The position numbers were made by a program, and so were the translations under genes. From the NCBI GenBank assembly GCA_043424615.1, contig JBHWOX010000053.1, positions 1-40,962 of the forward strand: a stretch of DNA of 40,962 nt, given 5' to 3'. Of this stretch, positions 1 to 8,195 are shown piece by piece. The notes beneath the pieces were generated by a model, which saw only the letters and a program-made list of their open reading frames with translations, was not told where the DNA came from and ran no database searches. The number at the start of each line of letters is the position of its first letter. Position 1 is the stretch's first letter. The stretch is from JAUNQW01 sp043424615. GTDB taxonomy: Bacteria > Bacillota > Bacilli > Lactobacillales > Carnobacteriaceae_A.

Positions 1-16
1 TTGAGGAGGAAAATTA

Positions 17-1171
17 ATGTCAAAAAGAATTGACAAAGATCAACCATCTGTGTCGAAAAATTCCAGAGTAACTAATGAAAAAAGAGAGGTCAATCGAGCA
101 AATGTAGAAGACGATTACTATGCTATTCGTCCAAAATCTACCGCTGATTACGCATCCAAAGAAGCAGGCTACAATCTTTCTTGGGGATCTATTTTTGCTG
201 GTATTGTAACATTTATTGCTTTATTTGTAACATTTAGCTTGATTAATGCCGCTTTAGGTTTCGGTCAATTTGACCCGACTCAAGCTAACCCATTCAATAA
301 TATGGGAACAGGCCAAGCCATTTGGACAGCCATCTCTTTAATCTTATCCTTCTTAGGTGCAGGATTTATTTCTGGTCTAACGTCTCGTCGTTTAGGTTTT
401 GTCCACGGTTTCTTAACATGGGCAGGATCATTGCTTTTATCTACAGTCTTATTAATTTGGGTGGTTTCATCCGCTTTATCTGCTGTAGGTAGTGTGGTTT
501 CAACCACTGCTGATGTTGCAGGTTCAGCTATTTCATCTGTTGCTTCAAGTGCTACAGATGCTGTATCACAAGGTGTCAATCAGTTATCTGATAACATTAC
601 AGTCACTGACCAAGACATCGAACAATTCAATGGAGATGTTCAAGAAATCTTAGCAGATACTGACATTCCTGAATTACAACCTGAATACATCCGTGAGCAA
701 GTCAATGGAGCGACTGATGACATTGCGTCAGCAGCTCAAGATTTAGTCATGAATCCACAAAATTCTGACCAAATTTTCCAAGACTTAGCTGACTCATTAA
801 CTACACGTACTGACAGCATCGCATCTAATTTAGATGAAGAAGCTGTAACTAACGCTATCACTGAAAATACTGACCTTAGTGAAGCTGAAGTACAACAAAT
901 CGCTCAAAACATTACACAAGGATACAATGAATTAGCAGAAAATGCTCGTCAAAGTATCGAAAATATCAGCCAACAACTTGATCAAACGCAACAACAATTG
1001 TCTGCTTCGATTGACCAATTAGAACAAGATGCAAACCAAGCAACTAATTCTGCTGCTGGTGGATCTGTATGGGCATTCGTTGGAGTCGTTGCTGGAGCAG
1101 TCATTGCTGCTTTAGGTGGTACTTTAGGTGTTAACACAGCTACTCGCTGGGTAACCGAAGACCGCGCATAA
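17..1171 (+). CDS. Four-helix membrane protein with long Q/N/D-rich extracytoplasmic or coiled segment, function unknown
   Basis: I do not recognise this 384-residue protein. The N-terminal 50 residues are hydrophilic and charged. Three hydrophobic helices follow at about 57-80, 102-121 and 131-153. Then comes an alanine/serine-rich stretch and a long polar region (about 185-345) rich in Gln, Asn, Asp and Glu with heptad-like spacing, suggesting a coiled coil. A last glycine/alanine-rich helix lies at about 350-371. The arrangement suggests a helical domain held between membrane anchors. An AGGAGG ribosome site at 4-9 lies 7 bases before the ATG. Two consecutive terminators follow, so the gene ends its transcription unit. 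The promoter is outside the window. Being a membrane protein is well supported; any function would be a guess. Confidence 0.8.
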   Translation: MSKRIDKDQPSVSKNSRVTNEKREVNRANVEDDYYAIRPKSTADYASKEAGYNLSWGSIFAGIVTFIALFVTFSLINAALGFGQFDPTQANPFNNMGTGQAIWTAISLILSFLGAGFISGLTSRRLGFVHGFLTWAGSLLLSTVLLIWVVSSALSAVGSVVSTTADVAGSAISSVASSATDAVSQGVNQLSDNITVTDQDIEQFNGDVQEILADTDIPELQPEYIREQVNGATDDIASAAQDLVMNPQNSDQIFQDLADSLTTRTDSIASNLDEEAVTNAITENTDLSEAEVQQIAQNITQGYNELAENARQSIENISQQLDQTQQQLSASIDQLEQDANQATNSAAGGSVWAFVGVVAGAVIAALGGTLGVNTATRWVTEDRA

Positions 1172-1183
1172 GTTATCAATTTC

Positions 1184-1222
1184 AACCATGTGAGTGTATA
1201 GGCTCACATGGTTATTTTTTTT
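1184..1222 (+). terminator. Rho-independent terminator of the first gene
   Basis: A perfect 11-bp stem (1184-1194 with 1203-1213) with an 8-base loop is followed by eight T residues at 1215-1222. It starts 12 bases after the stop codon of the membrane protein gene. Confidence 0.9.
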
Positions 1223-1250
1223 AAAAGCCGCCATGATGGCGGCTTTTTTT
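1223..1250. terminator. Second, near-palindromic terminator, possibly bidirectional
   Basis: An inverted repeat (1223-1234 with 1236-1247) carries a GC-rich core and ends in T residues to 1250. A-rich sequence on the left arm means it could also serve minus-strand transcripts from the ytpR unit, although that direction has only a short T tract. Confidence 0.75.
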
Positions 1251-1332
1251 AATATAAGCATAAATCTTCAACTTTATTGATTGAATGGTCTAGATTCATT
1301 AAAGTGAGCGGTTGAGAAAGGGTTCAAGTCGA

Positions 1333-1779
1333 TTAAACATTAAAATCGATATCCAAATCAGAATTCAATCCCCTTCTAGGAACCATTGAATCAGAATTCT
1401 TTTCTTCCCCATTTTCAAACAAATGTTGGGTATCCTTCATTTTATTTTCAAACAAAATAAGATCATCATCCGCTACTTTTAATTGCTGGCGAATCCAAGC
1501 ATACATCTCTTTTACTCCTTCTTTAGTTCCTTCTTGGTAGCGACGTTGAAAATACTCGCGTGAAGGCAACTTGGTCGGATTAAAAGGGGTGGACGTTCTT
1601 TTTTCAACACGAGCTCTTGAAAGAGCCACATTTTTTAAAGAAGGTTTTTCTATTTTTTTCTCTTTTTTTGGTTGATAAAATGATGTCCGATTGCTTTTCT
1701 TTATCGTAACTGGCTGATCTGTTTCTTCCCTATTCTTCGATTGATGTCTAAAAATACTGGGTCCATCGTAGCCACTCAA
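1333..1779 (-). CDS. Small basic protein of unknown function; possible orphan N-terminal region of an SftA-type DNA translocase
   Basis: The 148-residue product is hydrophilic, Lys/Arg-rich in its first half and acidic at the C-terminus, with no membrane segment or enzyme motif. It starts at a TTG with a good GAGGTGA ribosome site 6 bases upstream, 13 bases after ytpR, so it is the last gene of a pepA-ytpR-orf unit. Two short stretches, YDGPSIF near residue 4 and PFNPTKLPS at about 64-72, resemble from memory the N-terminal region of the second FtsK/SpoIIIE-like translocase (SftA/YtpS) encoded beside ytpR in Bacillus and relatives. No Walker motif or motor domain is present here or in the following 150 bases. 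The relationship is inference; expression as a real gene is likely from the start site and context. Confidence 0.65.
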   Translation of the reverse strand: MSGYDGPSIFRHQSKNREETDQPVTIKKSNRTSFYQPKKEKKIEKPSLKNVALSRARVEKRTSTPFNPTKLPSREYFQRRYQEGTKEGVKEMYAWIRQQLKVADDDLILFENKMKDTQHLFENGEEKNSDSMVPRRGLNSDLDIDFNV

Positions 1780-1792
1780 TATTCTTCACCTC

Positions 1793-2392
1793 TTAATCAA
1801 AAAAAGCTTGGCCAACTTGGTAATCGTCGCTTAGTTCTAAAATCCCACGTTTTTTAGGAGCATCTTTCAGCTCTAATTCACGAGCGGAACAAATCATGCC
1901 GTTAGATTCAACTCCCCGCAGTTCTCCCGCCCAGATGGCTGACCCATCCGGCATAATAGCCCCTTCACGAGCCACCACAACTTTTTGACCCGCTTTAATA
2001 TTAGGAGCCCCACAGACAATTTGTAGGACTTGGCCTTGGTCTACTTCTGTTTGGGTGATGTTCAGATGATCAGAATCTTCCAATTTCTCACATTCTTTAA
2101 CCAAGCCAACCACAAAAGAAGGACGTCCATCATAGTGTAAAGCCTCTTCAAAACCTGCTTGGTTGATTTGGTCGTTCAAAAACTTGACGTCTGCTTCACT
2201 TAAGCTTACAGCTCCAACTGTGTCAATGCTTAGCTCTTCATTCAGGCCAAAGAAATTATAGCCTTCGACTTGACCACTCTCAGCCTGTCTAATCTCAGCG
2301 ACCGGCCCTTGGCGAGTCACTTCTTTTTTTCCTGACGTAGGTTTGCAAAGGGCGACCATTAATACATCATTATTCACTACACTTACTATCAT
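1793..2392 (-). CDS. ytpR: YtpR family tRNA-binding-domain protein
   Basis: This 199-residue protein has the YtpR layout. An N-terminal domain of about 90 residues (DUF4479 type) is followed by a C-terminal OB-fold tRNA-binding domain like the one in the phenylalanyl-tRNA synthetase beta chain and CsaA/Arc1p. The OB part is recognisable from FVVGLVKECEKLEDSDHLNITQ (first part near residue 109) and the VCGAPNIKAGQKVVVA stretch typical of this fold. The family is presumed to bind tRNA; its cellular role is not established. An AGGAGG site lies 5 bases before the ATG. The gene starts 9 bases after the pepA stop, so the two are co-transcribed. Confidence 0.92.
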   Translation of the reverse strand: MIVSVVNNDVLMVALCKPTSGKKEVTRQGPVAEIRQAESGQVEGYNFFGLNEELSIDTVGAVSLSEADVKFLNDQINQAGFEEALHYDGRPSFVVGLVKECEKLEDSDHLNITQTEVDQGQVLQIVCGAPNIKAGQKVVVAREGAIMPDGSAIWAGELRGVESNGMICSARELELKDAPKKRGILELSDDYQVGQAFFD

Positions 2393-2401
2393 ACTTTCCT
2401 C

Positions 2402-3466
2402 CTAAAATTCCTGAAATGATTTAATTTTATTCTCATCTAAATCTTTGATAATTGCAATTAAAATATCAACCGCTGCCTGATAATCTCTCAGGTCAAAAAT
2501 ACTCTGGTGGGTGTGAATATAACGTGCGGGGCAACCGATGACACAAGCCGGCACACCACCATGTGCCACTTGAGCGGCTACTGCATCCGTTCCACCTTTA
2601 GAGAAGTAATATTGGTAGGCTATATTTTCTTTTTCAGCTAGATCTACAATATATTGGCGTATACGGTAAGGAGTAATCATACCCGGATCTTGCACCCGAA
2701 CTAAAAATCCCCCATTTAATCGGCCATCATTGTGTTTGGAATGACGGAGGTCTGAAGCTGGCGAAGCATCAGCGGCTATAAAGAAATCAGGCTTAAAAGT
2801 TTCAACAGCTGCTTTCGCCCCCCTTAATCCTACTTCTTCTTGAACGGTTGCCCCTAATAAAAGGTTAAAGGGAAGATCCAAATGAGCGACTGCCTGGCAA
2901 ACTTCTAAAACAGCTGCACAACCATAGCGATTATCAAAGGCTTTTGAAAGGACACGATGCTTGTTAGCCAAGCGGACGGTCTTCACATCCGGTACAATCG
3001 TATCTCCTGGTCGAATACCCGCTTCTAAAGCCTGCTCTCTACTTTCAAATCCACCATCGAATAAAATATCGGAAGGATCTAGGCTTGTTTGCTGGCCATT
3101 TTTTAATAGATGAGGAGGCACCGATGAGGAAACAAGCGGATAAGTGTCTTTTGCTGTTTGTAAGATAAAACGTTGGGCTGAGACGACTTGTGGATTCCAT
3201 CCCCCTAAAGCCACCACTTGGAACAAACCCTGTTCAGTAATAGATTGTAACATGAAGCCGACTTCATCCATGTGGGCCGCTAGCATAACAGTGGGAGCAT
3301 CTTTCTCTTTTGACGGAATCAGGCCAAAAAGAGAGCCGAGACCGTCTGTTTGAAAGTCGTGCACAAATTCTTTCATCTGTTCGCGCATATAATCTCGAAC
3401 TTGTTCTTCCCTACCACTAGTCGCATGCAATTCCGTCAATTCTTTTAACCGTTCAAATGATGACAT
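2402..3466 (-). CDS. pepA: Glutamyl aminopeptidase / M42 family cobalt- or zinc-dependent peptidase
   Basis: This 354-residue cytoplasmic metallopeptidase removes N-terminal residues, in PepA enzymes mainly Glu/Asp, from peptides. M42 hallmarks are visible in order: LHATSGREEQVRDY near the N-terminus, the metal ligands in AAHMDEVGF and FDNRYGCAA, the catalytic Glu pair in QEEVGLRGA, the AADASPASD stretch, and the final ligand in RYIHTHQSI. The open frame extends seven codons upstream of the start used here. I chose the inner ATG at 3466 because GGAAAGG lies 8 bases before it and the family usually begins close to this point. It heads the pepA-ytpR unit and is divergent from the small anchored protein at 3600. 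Confidence 0.95.
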   Translation of the reverse strand: MSSFERLKELTELHATSGREEQVRDYMREQMKEFVHDFQTDGLGSLFGLIPSKEKDAPTVMLAAHMDEVGFMLQSITEQGLFQVVALGGWNPQVVSAQRFILQTAKDTYPLVSSSVPPHLLKNGQQTSLDPSDILFDGGFESREQALEAGIRPGDTIVPDVKTVRLANKHRVLSKAFDNRYGCAAVLEVCQAVAHLDLPFNLLLGATVQEEVGLRGAKAAVETFKPDFFIAADASPASDLRHSKHNDGRLNGGFLVRVQDPGMITPYRIRQYIVDLAEKENIAYQYYFSKGGTDAVAAQVAHGGVPACVIGCPARYIHTHQSIFDLRDYQAAVDILIAIIKDLDENKIKSFQEF

Positions 3467-3599
3467 CCAATCATCCTTTCCTGCCATTCTCGATCAAGCA
3501 TATCAAGATGGCTTGTTTTTTCAGTCTTAAATAAAGATAAAATAAGTCAGTAGAAAATAAAAAATGTGTTAAACTAGGAGCTATAAAGGTGGTGCGAAA

Positions 3600-3938
3600 A
3601 TGCAATATAAACTAAAGAAAAAAGAAAGTTTAATCCTCGGTGGTATTACCGCTTTTGCTAGCGGTCTTATTGTTGGCTTTTTGCTTAATAAAGCTTTAAA
3701 TGACCATCAATCTGTTCAAGCCGACGACATTCTAAATGATGTCAAAGAGCGTTTCTTAGAGGAAGGTCCTATTGAAGGGTCTTGGATTGAATTAACCAAA
3801 ACTCCTGTAAAAAAAGCAGCTTTAGAAACGGACGTCTATTATGGGGGAATTTCCCGCTATGAAGACGATGAACTCATCCAATATGAATTTATTGCCGATT
3901 CAAATTCTGGAACTATTTTAGACATTTATAAGCTCTAA
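3600..3938 (+). CDS. Small membrane-anchored protein with PepSY-like C-terminal domain
   Basis: The 112-residue product has a basic N-terminus (KLKKK), one hydrophobic helix at about 11-30 that can act as an uncleaved signal anchor, and an exported domain. The C-terminal half (about 43-112) ends in a strand pattern YYGGISRYEDDELIQYEFIA followed by SGTILDIYKL, which is the PepSY-like ending seen in small secreted proteins of lactic acid bacteria. PepSY domains are thought to bind or inhibit proteases, but no partner can be named here. The ribosome site AAGGTGG lies 7 bases before the ATG. A terminator follows 24 bases after the stop, so it is monocistronic and divergent from pepA. Confidence 0.82.
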   Translation: MQYKLKKKESLILGGITAFASGLIVGFLLNKALNDHQSVQADDILNDVKERFLEEGPIEGSWIELTKTPVKKAALETDVYYGGISRYEDDELIQYEFIADSNSGTILDIYKL

Positions 3939-3961
3939 TAGAATACTACTCGCCTCAACCC

Positions 3962-3988
3962 ACAGCCCTGCATCTAGCGGGCTGTTTT
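3962..3988 (+). terminator. Terminator of the small PepSY-like gene
   Basis: A 7-bp GC-rich stem (3962-3968 with 3979-3985) with a 10-base loop is followed by TTTT, 24 bases downstream of the stop codon. Confidence 0.75.
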
Positions 3989-3994
3989 CTGTTT

Positions 3995-4026
3995 AAAAGC
4001 GTGACCTTGGTCCCTTTCCCGCTTTT
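3995..4026 (-). terminator. Probable terminator of trmB
   Basis: A 7-bp inverted repeat (3995-4001 with 4020-4026) reads on the minus strand as a hairpin whose last arm supplies TTTT, about 28 bases after the trmB stop. The 18-base loop makes it weaker than the other terminators in the window. Confidence 0.5.
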
Positions 4027-4053
4027 AGTCAGTTCAATTAAGAAAAGCGAGCA

Positions 4054-4728
4054 TTAAAGGTCAAGATCTGAGAGCCAATCAGTATGAAAATGGTTGAAAT
4101 TAATTTTGGCGTAATAAATGGCCTCACCTTTTTGGGAAAATTTTTCTTCATACTCTGTTTCTATATTAAAAATATCTGAATCGTGGTGGAGGTCTAAAGA
4201 CAGCTCTTCGATTTGGCAAGAAGTCAGATTGAACATTTGTAAAGAAAACTCAAACAACTGGCGATTATCTGTTTTGAATTGTAAGAAAGCCCCCTCCGAC
4301 AAAATTTTCTCATAAAGCTCCAAGAAGCGGTGGTGAGTCAATCGTCTTTTGGCATGGCGATTTTTGGGCCAAGGATCTGAAAAGTTAAGATAGAGACCGT
4401 CAATTTCTCCTTCTTCAAATATCTCAGGAATATGGCGACCATGGATGTTGATTAACTGAACATTGTCTAATTCTTCTTCTAAAACTTTTTGCATGGCGCG
4501 ATAAATGACCGAGCTTTGAAGTTCTATACCTATAAAGTTGATCTCTGGAAATGCTTTAGCCATTTCTACAATAAATTGCCCTTTACCTGTTCCAATTTCA
4601 AGATGGAGGGCTTGTTTTTTAGGAAAGCGATCCTGGAAGCGTCCCTTATATGACATGGGATCTTGAATAACCAAATCAGGATGAGCTTTTAATTCACTTT
4701 CAGCTTGTGGGACATGTTTTAAACGCAT
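4054..4728 (-). CDS. trmB: tRNA (guanine-N7-)-methyltransferase
   Basis: This 224-residue SAM-dependent methyltransferase modifies G46 in the variable loop of tRNAs. The SAM-binding loop EIGTGKG is at 44-50 and the family signature FSDPWPKNRHAKRRL at 116-130, with R/H residues used for tRNA and guanine recognition. The C-terminal NIETEYEEKF motif typical of TrmB is also present. Full length for the family. AAGGAG lies 7 bases before the ATG. It follows ytmP on the same strand as in Bacillus (ytmP-ytmQ), but a hairpin with a T tract sits between them. Confidence 0.97.
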   Translation of the reverse strand: MRLKHVPQAESELKAHPDLVIQDPMSYKGRFQDRFPKKQALHLEIGTGKGQFIVEMAKAFPEINFIGIELQSSVIYRAMQKVLEEELDNVQLINIHGRHIPEIFEEGEIDGLYLNFSDPWPKNRHAKRRLTHHRFLELYEKILSEGAFLQFKTDNRQLFEFSLQMFNLTSCQIEELSLDLHHDSDIFNIETEYEEKFSQKGEAIYYAKINFNHFHTDWLSDLDL

Positions 4729-4746
4729 GTTATCACTCCTTCATAG

Positions 4747-4771
4747 AAAAAGCCGAGACCCTGGTCTCAGC
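4747..4771 (-). terminator. Intergenic hairpin between ytmP and trmB
   Basis: On the minus strand an 8-bp stem (one G-U pair) with a 4-base loop, spanning 4752-4771, is followed by five T residues. It starts only 5 bases after the ytmP stop and ends about 20 bases before the trmB start, so it should terminate or partially attenuate ytmP transcripts ahead of trmB. Confidence 0.75.
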
Positions 4772-4776
4772 CTATC

Positions 4777-5565
4777 TTATTTATTTTCATAATATTGACT
4801 TAATTGTTTATAACAAGCTAAAGCCTTTTCTTCATCATTCATCTGTTTAAATTTACAAATAGAGTGCAATAAGGACCAATGCCCATACCAATCGATCCTT
4901 TCAGACCAAGAAGGGGTCAACTCAATTCCATAAACCTTTAGCCAGTCATCCCAAGAGGATCTTGGAATGTAATGGTGCAAAATAAAGCCTAAATCAAAGG
5001 CTGGATCAGCAATCACTGCCCCGTCCCAATCCACTAAAAACAGCTTGTTTTGATCTGTTAATAACCAGTTTTTTCGACTCATATCTCCATGGTTGACCAC
5101 GGCACGGTCAGCATCAAATTCAGGTTGATGGTCTTGAAGTTGGCCATAGATATCAGCAATAAAACCCACTGACCACAGCTCTTGTTCTTGGCATTCATTC
5201 TTTAAGCTCTCCATCATATGTTGAGGTGGAAGGAGCTGTCCTCCCACTTTTTTTAACATTCTGAGTAAGCTACTGCTTTGGTGAACCGTTCGAACAATAG
5301 TGGCGACTTCAGAAGAATTCATCTCTTCTGCAAGCAGACTTCTTCCATTATACCATTCCTGAGCTGAAAAAATGTCACCATTAGAGCTCCTTTTGGTCCA
5401 TTTTAAGCGGGGAGTAATGCCGTGAATCGACAAGGCAGCTAAAAAAGGTGAGCTGTTTTTTTTGAGGAAAACCTTTTCTTCATTTTTTATTCCCATGTAA
5501 GCTTGGCCTGTATCTCCTTCCATCGGATGTAATTGCCAGCCAATGGATCCTTCATGAAAAGTCAC
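4777..5565 (-). CDS. ytmP: YtmP-like phosphotransferase of the aminoglycoside/choline kinase superfamily
   Basis: The 262-residue protein has the protein-kinase-like APH fold. The catalytic loop NHGDMSRKNW is at 158-167 (His159, Asp161, Asn166), and the metal-binding VDWDGA is at 178-183, followed by DPAFDLGF. Members beside trmB are annotated as phosphotransferases and may act on small metabolites such as thiamine or choline; the substrate is unknown, and there is no basis to call it a resistance gene. Translation starts at a GTG behind AGGGGGA, 5 bases away. It lies 86 bases after ecsB on the same strand, with no clear promoter in the gap. Confidence 0.88.
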   Translation of the reverse strand: MTFHEGSIGWQLHPMEGDTGQAYMGIKNEEKVFLKKNSSPFLAALSIHGITPRLKWTKRSSNGDIFSAQEWYNGRSLLAEEMNSSEVATIVRTVHQSSSLLRMLKKVGGQLLPPQHMMESLKNECQEQELWSVGFIADIYGQLQDHQPEFDADRAVVNHGDMSRKNWLLTDQNKLFLVDWDGAVIADPAFDLGFILHHYIPRSSWDDWLKVYGIELTPSWSERIDWYGHWSLLHSICKFKQMNDEEKALACYKQLSQYYENK

Positions 5566-5651
5566 TGGACTCCCCCTTTCTCAAAAGTCATACCACCAGT
5601 TTAAATCCTTAGACCCGATTATTCAAGTTATTATCTTAGCGGCTGGATGTT

Positions 5652-6869
5652 TTATCGATCTTTCATCCGCCATTGCACATAATAATGAGCAAAAAGATAA
5701 GAAAAAAGCATGTAAAGAACCATATTCATAAAGGACACTGCCCAGTGGCCTGTATTCCAAAAGCCAAAGAGCCCAAAAAGAAGGCTCACAGCCAATAAAA
5801 CATAAGTTAAGAAAGTGGATATGGCCTGCTGATGCATATCATCAGGAACAGGAAAGACAGCCCTCAATTGTGATTTTCGATATAAAAAAGTAAGAGGGAT
5901 AAGTTGAAAACCAATCAAATAGATAAAGATTAAGCCTAAAATCAAGCGTAGCCATAAGTAAGGGCTCAGACAGATTAAAATAACCCCCAGTAGGCTTAAG
6001 CGTAAATAAAGATTGAAATACTCAGCATGTCTAAAAAAGCTTCGCACCATGAGAAAAAGAGCGGGATGGTGTTGGCTTTTAGGAAAAGCGTCGATAAGCG
6101 GGTCTAAAATCTTGCGTCTTTTAGCTTGGCTCTGAATCTCTGGCACATCAGTAAATAAATTAATGATATTTAATTGTCTTTTTAAGCGGCTCTGCTCCAA
6201 TTCAATCATATATTCCCAATTCCAACGTTTAGATCGAAAACTTGAGCGATAATAAAATATCCAGGATAAGAAATAGAGACCGCTAAAAATGACGGCCAGC
6301 CAGGGAGAGACATAGATAAAAATAAGGAACACAGCAAGAAAAATAAAAGCGTGAATGAGGGCGCGCTGAAATTTCCAACTTCTTCCCCATTCTTTCATCA
6401 TGGCTTGTTGGGACAGCATCTCCCCCGCTTTTAAGAGGATTAAAACCAAACTCAGCTGCCAAAATTGAGCAAATAGCATGATGTCATAGGCAACTAAGAG
6501 AGGAACAACCAGTAAAGAGACCGCAATAAGAAACAAAGATGGAAGCAGCATGGACCGCCATCTCAATCGATTCAACAGCCCATCCATCTTTTCTTCCAAT
6601 GGAGTCAAAAAAACTTTATCTGCAGGCATCAAAAGGGTGCTGATTTGACCAAAGAAAACAGCCAAAGTGAGGAGGAGAGCGGTCAGCAAGAGTGGCCACT
6701 CCTGCTGGACATCTATGGTTTTTATAAATTGGGCATAAGAATAAATCAAGCCACCAAATAAAATAAAAAGAAACAAGACAAAATGGTCATTGAAAATATA
6801 CTGAAAGTATTTGACCATTTTTTTCATCCGGCGATTTTCTCTTTTTTCCCAAATTTGTTTTAAGTCCAT
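5652..6869 (-). CDS. ecsB: ABC transporter permease EcsB
   Basis: This 405-residue integral membrane protein is the permease partner of EcsA. The sequence shows a charged N-terminus and several hydrophobic helices in two clusters, about 25-160 and 165-210, then a cytoplasmic charged stretch about 215-275 and further helices to the C-terminus. EcsB in Bacillus affects secretion, intramembrane protease RasP and competence; the transported substrate is not known. The start overlaps the end of ecsA by 10 bases, which indicates translational coupling. Length matches the family. Confidence 0.93.
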   Translation of the reverse strand: MDLKQIWEKRENRRMKKMVKYFQYIFNDHFVLFLFILFGGLIYSYAQFIKTIDVQQEWPLLLTALLLTLAVFFGQISTLLMPADKVFLTPLEEKMDGLLNRLRWRSMLLPSLFLIAVSLLVVPLLVAYDIMLFAQFWQLSLVLILLKAGEMLSQQAMMKEWGRSWKFQRALIHAFIFLAVFLIFIYVSPWLAVIFSGLYFLSWIFYYRSSFRSKRWNWEYMIELEQSRLKRQLNIINLFTDVPEIQSQAKRRKILDPLIDAFPKSQHHPALFLMVRSFFRHAEYFNLYLRLSLLGVILICLSPYLWLRLILGLIFIYLIGFQLIPLTFLYRKSQLRAVFPVPDDMHQQAISTFLTYVLLAVSLLFGLFGFWNTGHWAVSFMNMVLYMLFSYLFAHYYVQWRMKDR

Positions 6870-7600
6870 GATGATTCACGACCTGTCAGTGCGAAATAAA
6901 TCTCATCCAAATTAGCCTCTGCCATATGGAACTGCTGGCGCAAGTCGTTCAGCTGACCCTGGGCTATAATTTTACCCTCGTGGAGAATAATAAAACGGTC
7001 ACACACCCTTTCAGCTGTGGACAGCACATGGGTCGACATTAAAATACTACTCCCTCTCGACTTATGCTGATCCAATTCTGCGAGCAAGTCTCGAATAGCT
7101 AAAGGATCTAATCCTAAAAAAGGTTCGTCGATGACAAATAAAGCTGGACGAGTCAACAAGGCACATAAAATCATAACCTTTTGTTGCATCCCTTTTGAAA
7201 AATTAGAGGGGAACCAATCTTCCCGTCCATCCAGCCTAAATTTATCCAACAGATCAGGCACTTCTTTTTCCAAGCGTTGCTGGGGCAATTGATAGGTCAT
7301 TTGAATCATGTCAATGTGTTCTTTTAAAGTGAGCTCTGGATAAAGAGCTGGCGTTTCAGGAACGAAACCAATCGAACGGCGATATTCATTGGGTTCACTC
7401 TCTAAGCTTCGTCCATTGAGGGTTATTTTTCCTGAAAAAGGTTTCAAAAGTCCCATAATATGCTTAATGGTGGTACTTTTTCCAGCCCCGTTCAAGCCAA
7501 TAAGCCCTACTGTTTCTCCTTTATTTATTTCAAATGTTATATCATGTAAGATGGGGACATTAGTATAGCCCCCCACTAAGTGATCTACTTTTAAAGTCAT
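6860..7600 (-). CDS. ecsA: ABC transporter ATP-binding protein EcsA
   Basis: This 246-residue nucleotide-binding subunit has Walker A GLNGAGKST at 35-43, a Q-loop region around VPETPALYP at 80-88, signature NFSKGMQQK at 133-141, Walker B LFVIDEP at 154-160 and the switch His191. AGGAGG lies 6 bases before the ATG. It is the first gene of ecsAB, and its promoter must lie in the 160-base gap shared with the divergent hit gene; an extended -10-like TATGATAAA is present on the minus strand there. The neighbours hit and yhaH on the other side reproduce the Bacillus arrangement, which strengthens the Ecs assignment over a generic ABC ATPase. Confidence 0.95.
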   Translation of the reverse strand: MTLKVDHLVGGYTNVPILHDITFEINKGETVGLIGLNGAGKSTTIKHIMGLLKPFSGKITLNGRSLESEPNEYRRSIGFVPETPALYPELTLKEHIDMIQMTYQLPQQRLEKEVPDLLDKFRLDGREDWFPSNFSKGMQQKVMILCALLTRPALFVIDEPFLGLDPLAIRDLLAELDQHKSRGSSILMSTHVLSTAERVCDRFIILHEGKIIAQGQLNDLRQQFHMAEANLDEIYFALTGRESSWT

Positions 7601-7760
7601 TGTTAACCTCCTGTGTTCATCCCTTCAATTTTATCATAAAGCCCTGCTTCTTAGGATGATAATTCTATTACAATTCCCCTTCGCCCCATTCAAGTCCATG
7701 GTATTTAAGAGACATTTATGTTAAATTAGAATAAAGAATAGTATGGAAAGTTGGGTTAAG

Positions 7761-8195
7761 ATGACCGATTGTATTTTTTGTAAAATCATTGAAGGTGAGA
7801 TTCCTTCACGCATCGTTTATGAAAACGAAGATGTTGTGGCCTTTTTAGATTCTTCTCAATCTACCCCTGGCCATACCCTGGTCGTTCCTCGCCAGCATGT
7901 TAAAAATATTATGGAATATGACGAGGATCTTGCCAGCCGAGTGTTCTCAACCATCCCTCAGATTGCTCGAGGTGTCTTAAATGCCAACGACCAAGCTCAA
8001 GGGATTAATATGGTCAATAACAATGGTGAACTTGCCTACCAAAGTGTGTTCCATAGCCATATCCACATCATTCCTCGCTACAACAAAGAGGAAGGCTTTT
8101 CACTCTATATGGAAAATAACGCTGAAAACATGTCCGAAGAAGAACTCGATCGCATCGCTCAAGCAATCAGCCAATCAATTAAGGAAGATGACTAA
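7761..8195 (+). CDS. hit: HIT family nucleotide hydrolase/transferase (Hit)
   Basis: This 144-residue histidine-triad protein hydrolyses or transfers nucleoside phosphoramidate and dinucleoside substrates; the physiological substrate in Firmicutes is unclear. The zinc-type N-terminus DCIFCKIIEGEIPS and the triad HSHIH at 98-102, with nucleophile His100, are intact. I start it at ATG 7761 rather than the in-frame ATG at 7743, because the family begins with MxDCIFCK and GGAAAG lies within reach. The upstream ATG has no ribosome site. The stop overlaps the next start (TAATG). Confidence 0.95.
   Translation: MTDCIFCKIIEGEIPSRIVYENEDVVAFLDSSQSTPGHTLVVPRQHVKNIMEYDEDLASRVFSTIPQIARGVLNANDQAQGINMVNNNGELAYQSVFHSHIHIIPRYNKEEGFSLYMENNAENMSEEELDRIAQAISQSIKEDD

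Noticed and set aside
280..579. Minus-strand open frame inside the first gene
   Set aside because: Shadow of the plus-strand coding sequence, with no ribosome site or recognisable product; same reasoning for the other antisense frames across the window, including those inside ntpI, ilvA and ilvB.
4777..5565. Aminoglycoside resistance gene
   Set aside because: The APH fold is shared with choline and thiamine kinases; position beside trmB marks it as the housekeeping ytmP family.
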